DNA from: Deltaproteobacteria bacterium CG07_land_8_20_14_0_80_60_11
GTDB lineage: Bacteria; Desulfobacterota; Desulfobaccia; Desulfobaccales; 0-14-0-80-60-11
Length of the DNA stretch: 5,258 nt
Assembly (NCBI GenBank): GCA_002779455.1
Contig: PEWM01000063.1
Location: 1-5,258 of the forward strand
Reading direction: 5' to 3'
A model generated the notes under the pieces. It saw only the letters and a program-made list of their open reading frames with translations, was not told where the DNA came from and did not search any database. The translations under genes and the position numbers were made by a program. Positions 4,787 through 5,258 of this stretch are shown in pieces; the first letter of the stretch is position 1; every line of letters starts with the position of its first letter.

Positions 4787-5236
4787 GTGGAAACGCAAGG
4801 TTATAAAAATCTTCATCGCGTCAACCAATCAATCCGTGAACTCTACAGGGCTATGACGCCGCACCGCATCAGGATTTATTCTGACAACTTTGTTCTTGGC
4901 GGTTCCTGGGACGACACTCCGGGCGACAACTTTGTTCTCGTTGGCACGGACGATCATAGATTCGGTGCAAATCGTCTTGCCAAACGCATTGTCTCCCATT
5001 ACCGTCTCGCCGGCACAACAGTGAGTGTTAAGTTTTCAGACAACCTAAAACCCCCTGGTAACGTTGAACTTTCCAGTTCAAACGATTTTACTATCCAAAT
5101 ACAGTCACAACACCGCTACTCACTAAAAAACGTTGCAGCGATCCTCGCTCATGAAGTGGCCCATATTTTTTTACACCGAAACGGCATTCGGTTCGCAGAA
5201 GAGTTTGACTCATCTTCGACAGTTGCCAAAAAATAG
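4787..5236 (+). CDS. HEVAH zinc-metallopeptidase-like protein, probably C-terminally truncated
   Basis: The frame encodes 149 residues from a GTG at 4787, with a GGGG ribosome binding candidate (4777-4780) six bases upstream. Near the C-terminus VAAILAHEVAHIFLHRNGI (116-134) contains H122-E-x-x-H126, the zinc-binding and catalytic motif of gluzincin-type peptidases, in a helix context like that of ImmA/IrrE or similar intracellular proteases. A third metal ligand normally lies some tens of residues later, but the frame stops 23 residues after H126, so the protein looks truncated or is a degenerate copy. The N-terminal two-thirds are unrecognised and include a repeated DNFVL(G/V)G (33-39 and 47-53). 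No signal peptide or membrane segment is seen. Base composition (about 45% G+C from sampled lines) is far below the neighbouring genes, which suggests acquisition by transfer. Its substrate is unknown. Confidence 0.55.
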   Translation: METQGYKNLHRVNQSIRELYRAMTPHRIRIYSDNFVLGGSWDDTPGDNFVLVGTDDHRFGANRLAKRIVSHYRLAGTTVSVKFSDNLKPPGNVELSSSNDFTIQIQSQHRYSLKNVAAILAHEVAHIFLHRNGIRFAEEFDSSSTVAKK

Positions 5237-5258
5237 TTTTGAAATAACAATATGTTAA

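Noticed and set aside
1..5258. CRISPR array or insertion sequence
   Set aside because: The only periodic repeat has a 7-base unit without spacers, and no transposase or terminal inverted repeats with target duplications were seen.

Overview
The window looks like a GC-rich bacterial chromosome segment. Hand counts of sampled 60-base lines give about 65-78% G+C in the acyl-CoA dehydrogenase gene. The gene content is strictly bacterial: a cobamide (vitamin B12) nucleotide-loop pathway, an acyl-CoA dehydrogenase, an AmmeMemoRadiSam-type radical SAM enzyme and a tRNA-His. I infer an anaerobic, fatty-acid- or amino-acid-oxidising lineage such as the Desulfobacterota (former Deltaproteobacteria). 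No marker gene is present, so this placement is tentative.

Layout. On the minus strand, the 5' end of cobT runs off the left edge (1-78) and cobU lies behind it (245-808). The 166-base gap between them holds a tandem array of a CAGTGNN heptamer and a small hairpin. A 351-base divergent intergenic region (809-1159) separates cobU from a plus-strand acyl-CoA dehydrogenase gene (1160-2302). That region holds a possible 25-codon leader ORF ahead of cobU and a candidate promoter for the dehydrogenase. After the dehydrogenase comes an imperfect palindrome built of the same CAGTGNN heptamer (2306-2368), then cobO (2391-2930), a corrinoid adenosyltransferase. cobO converges with a minus-strand radical SAM gene of the AmrS type (2971-3984), which has its own promoter and a strong ribosome binding site.

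Right part. A very stable GC hairpin (4052-4084) precedes a complete tRNA-His(GTG) transcription unit. It consists of a sigma70-type promoter (4135-4163), the tRNA with encoded CCA (4174-4250) and a textbook rho-independent terminator (4260-4294). Immediately downstream is a 12-base tandem repeat, about 470 bases without a recognisable gene, and an AT-richer ORF (about 45% G+C) with a HEVAH zinc-metallopeptidase motif. That ORF ends soon after the motif and appears C-terminally truncated. The composition change just after a tRNA gene suggests a junction with horizontally acquired DNA, but no integrase or attachment-site duplication is visible.

How the genes fit together. CobO adenosylates the corrinoid. 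CobU phosphorylates adenosylcobinamide and activates it with GTP. CobT activates the lower-ligand base. These are three steps of late adenosylcobamide assembly or salvage. No cobalamin riboswitch was recognised by eye. The dehydrogenase next to cobO could belong to an acyl-CoA oxidation route that uses a B12-dependent mutase, but this is inference from proximity only. I did not find a clearly new system. The most unusual items are the heptamer repeats, the orphan AmrS-type enzyme and the tRNA-adjacent truncated metallopeptidase.
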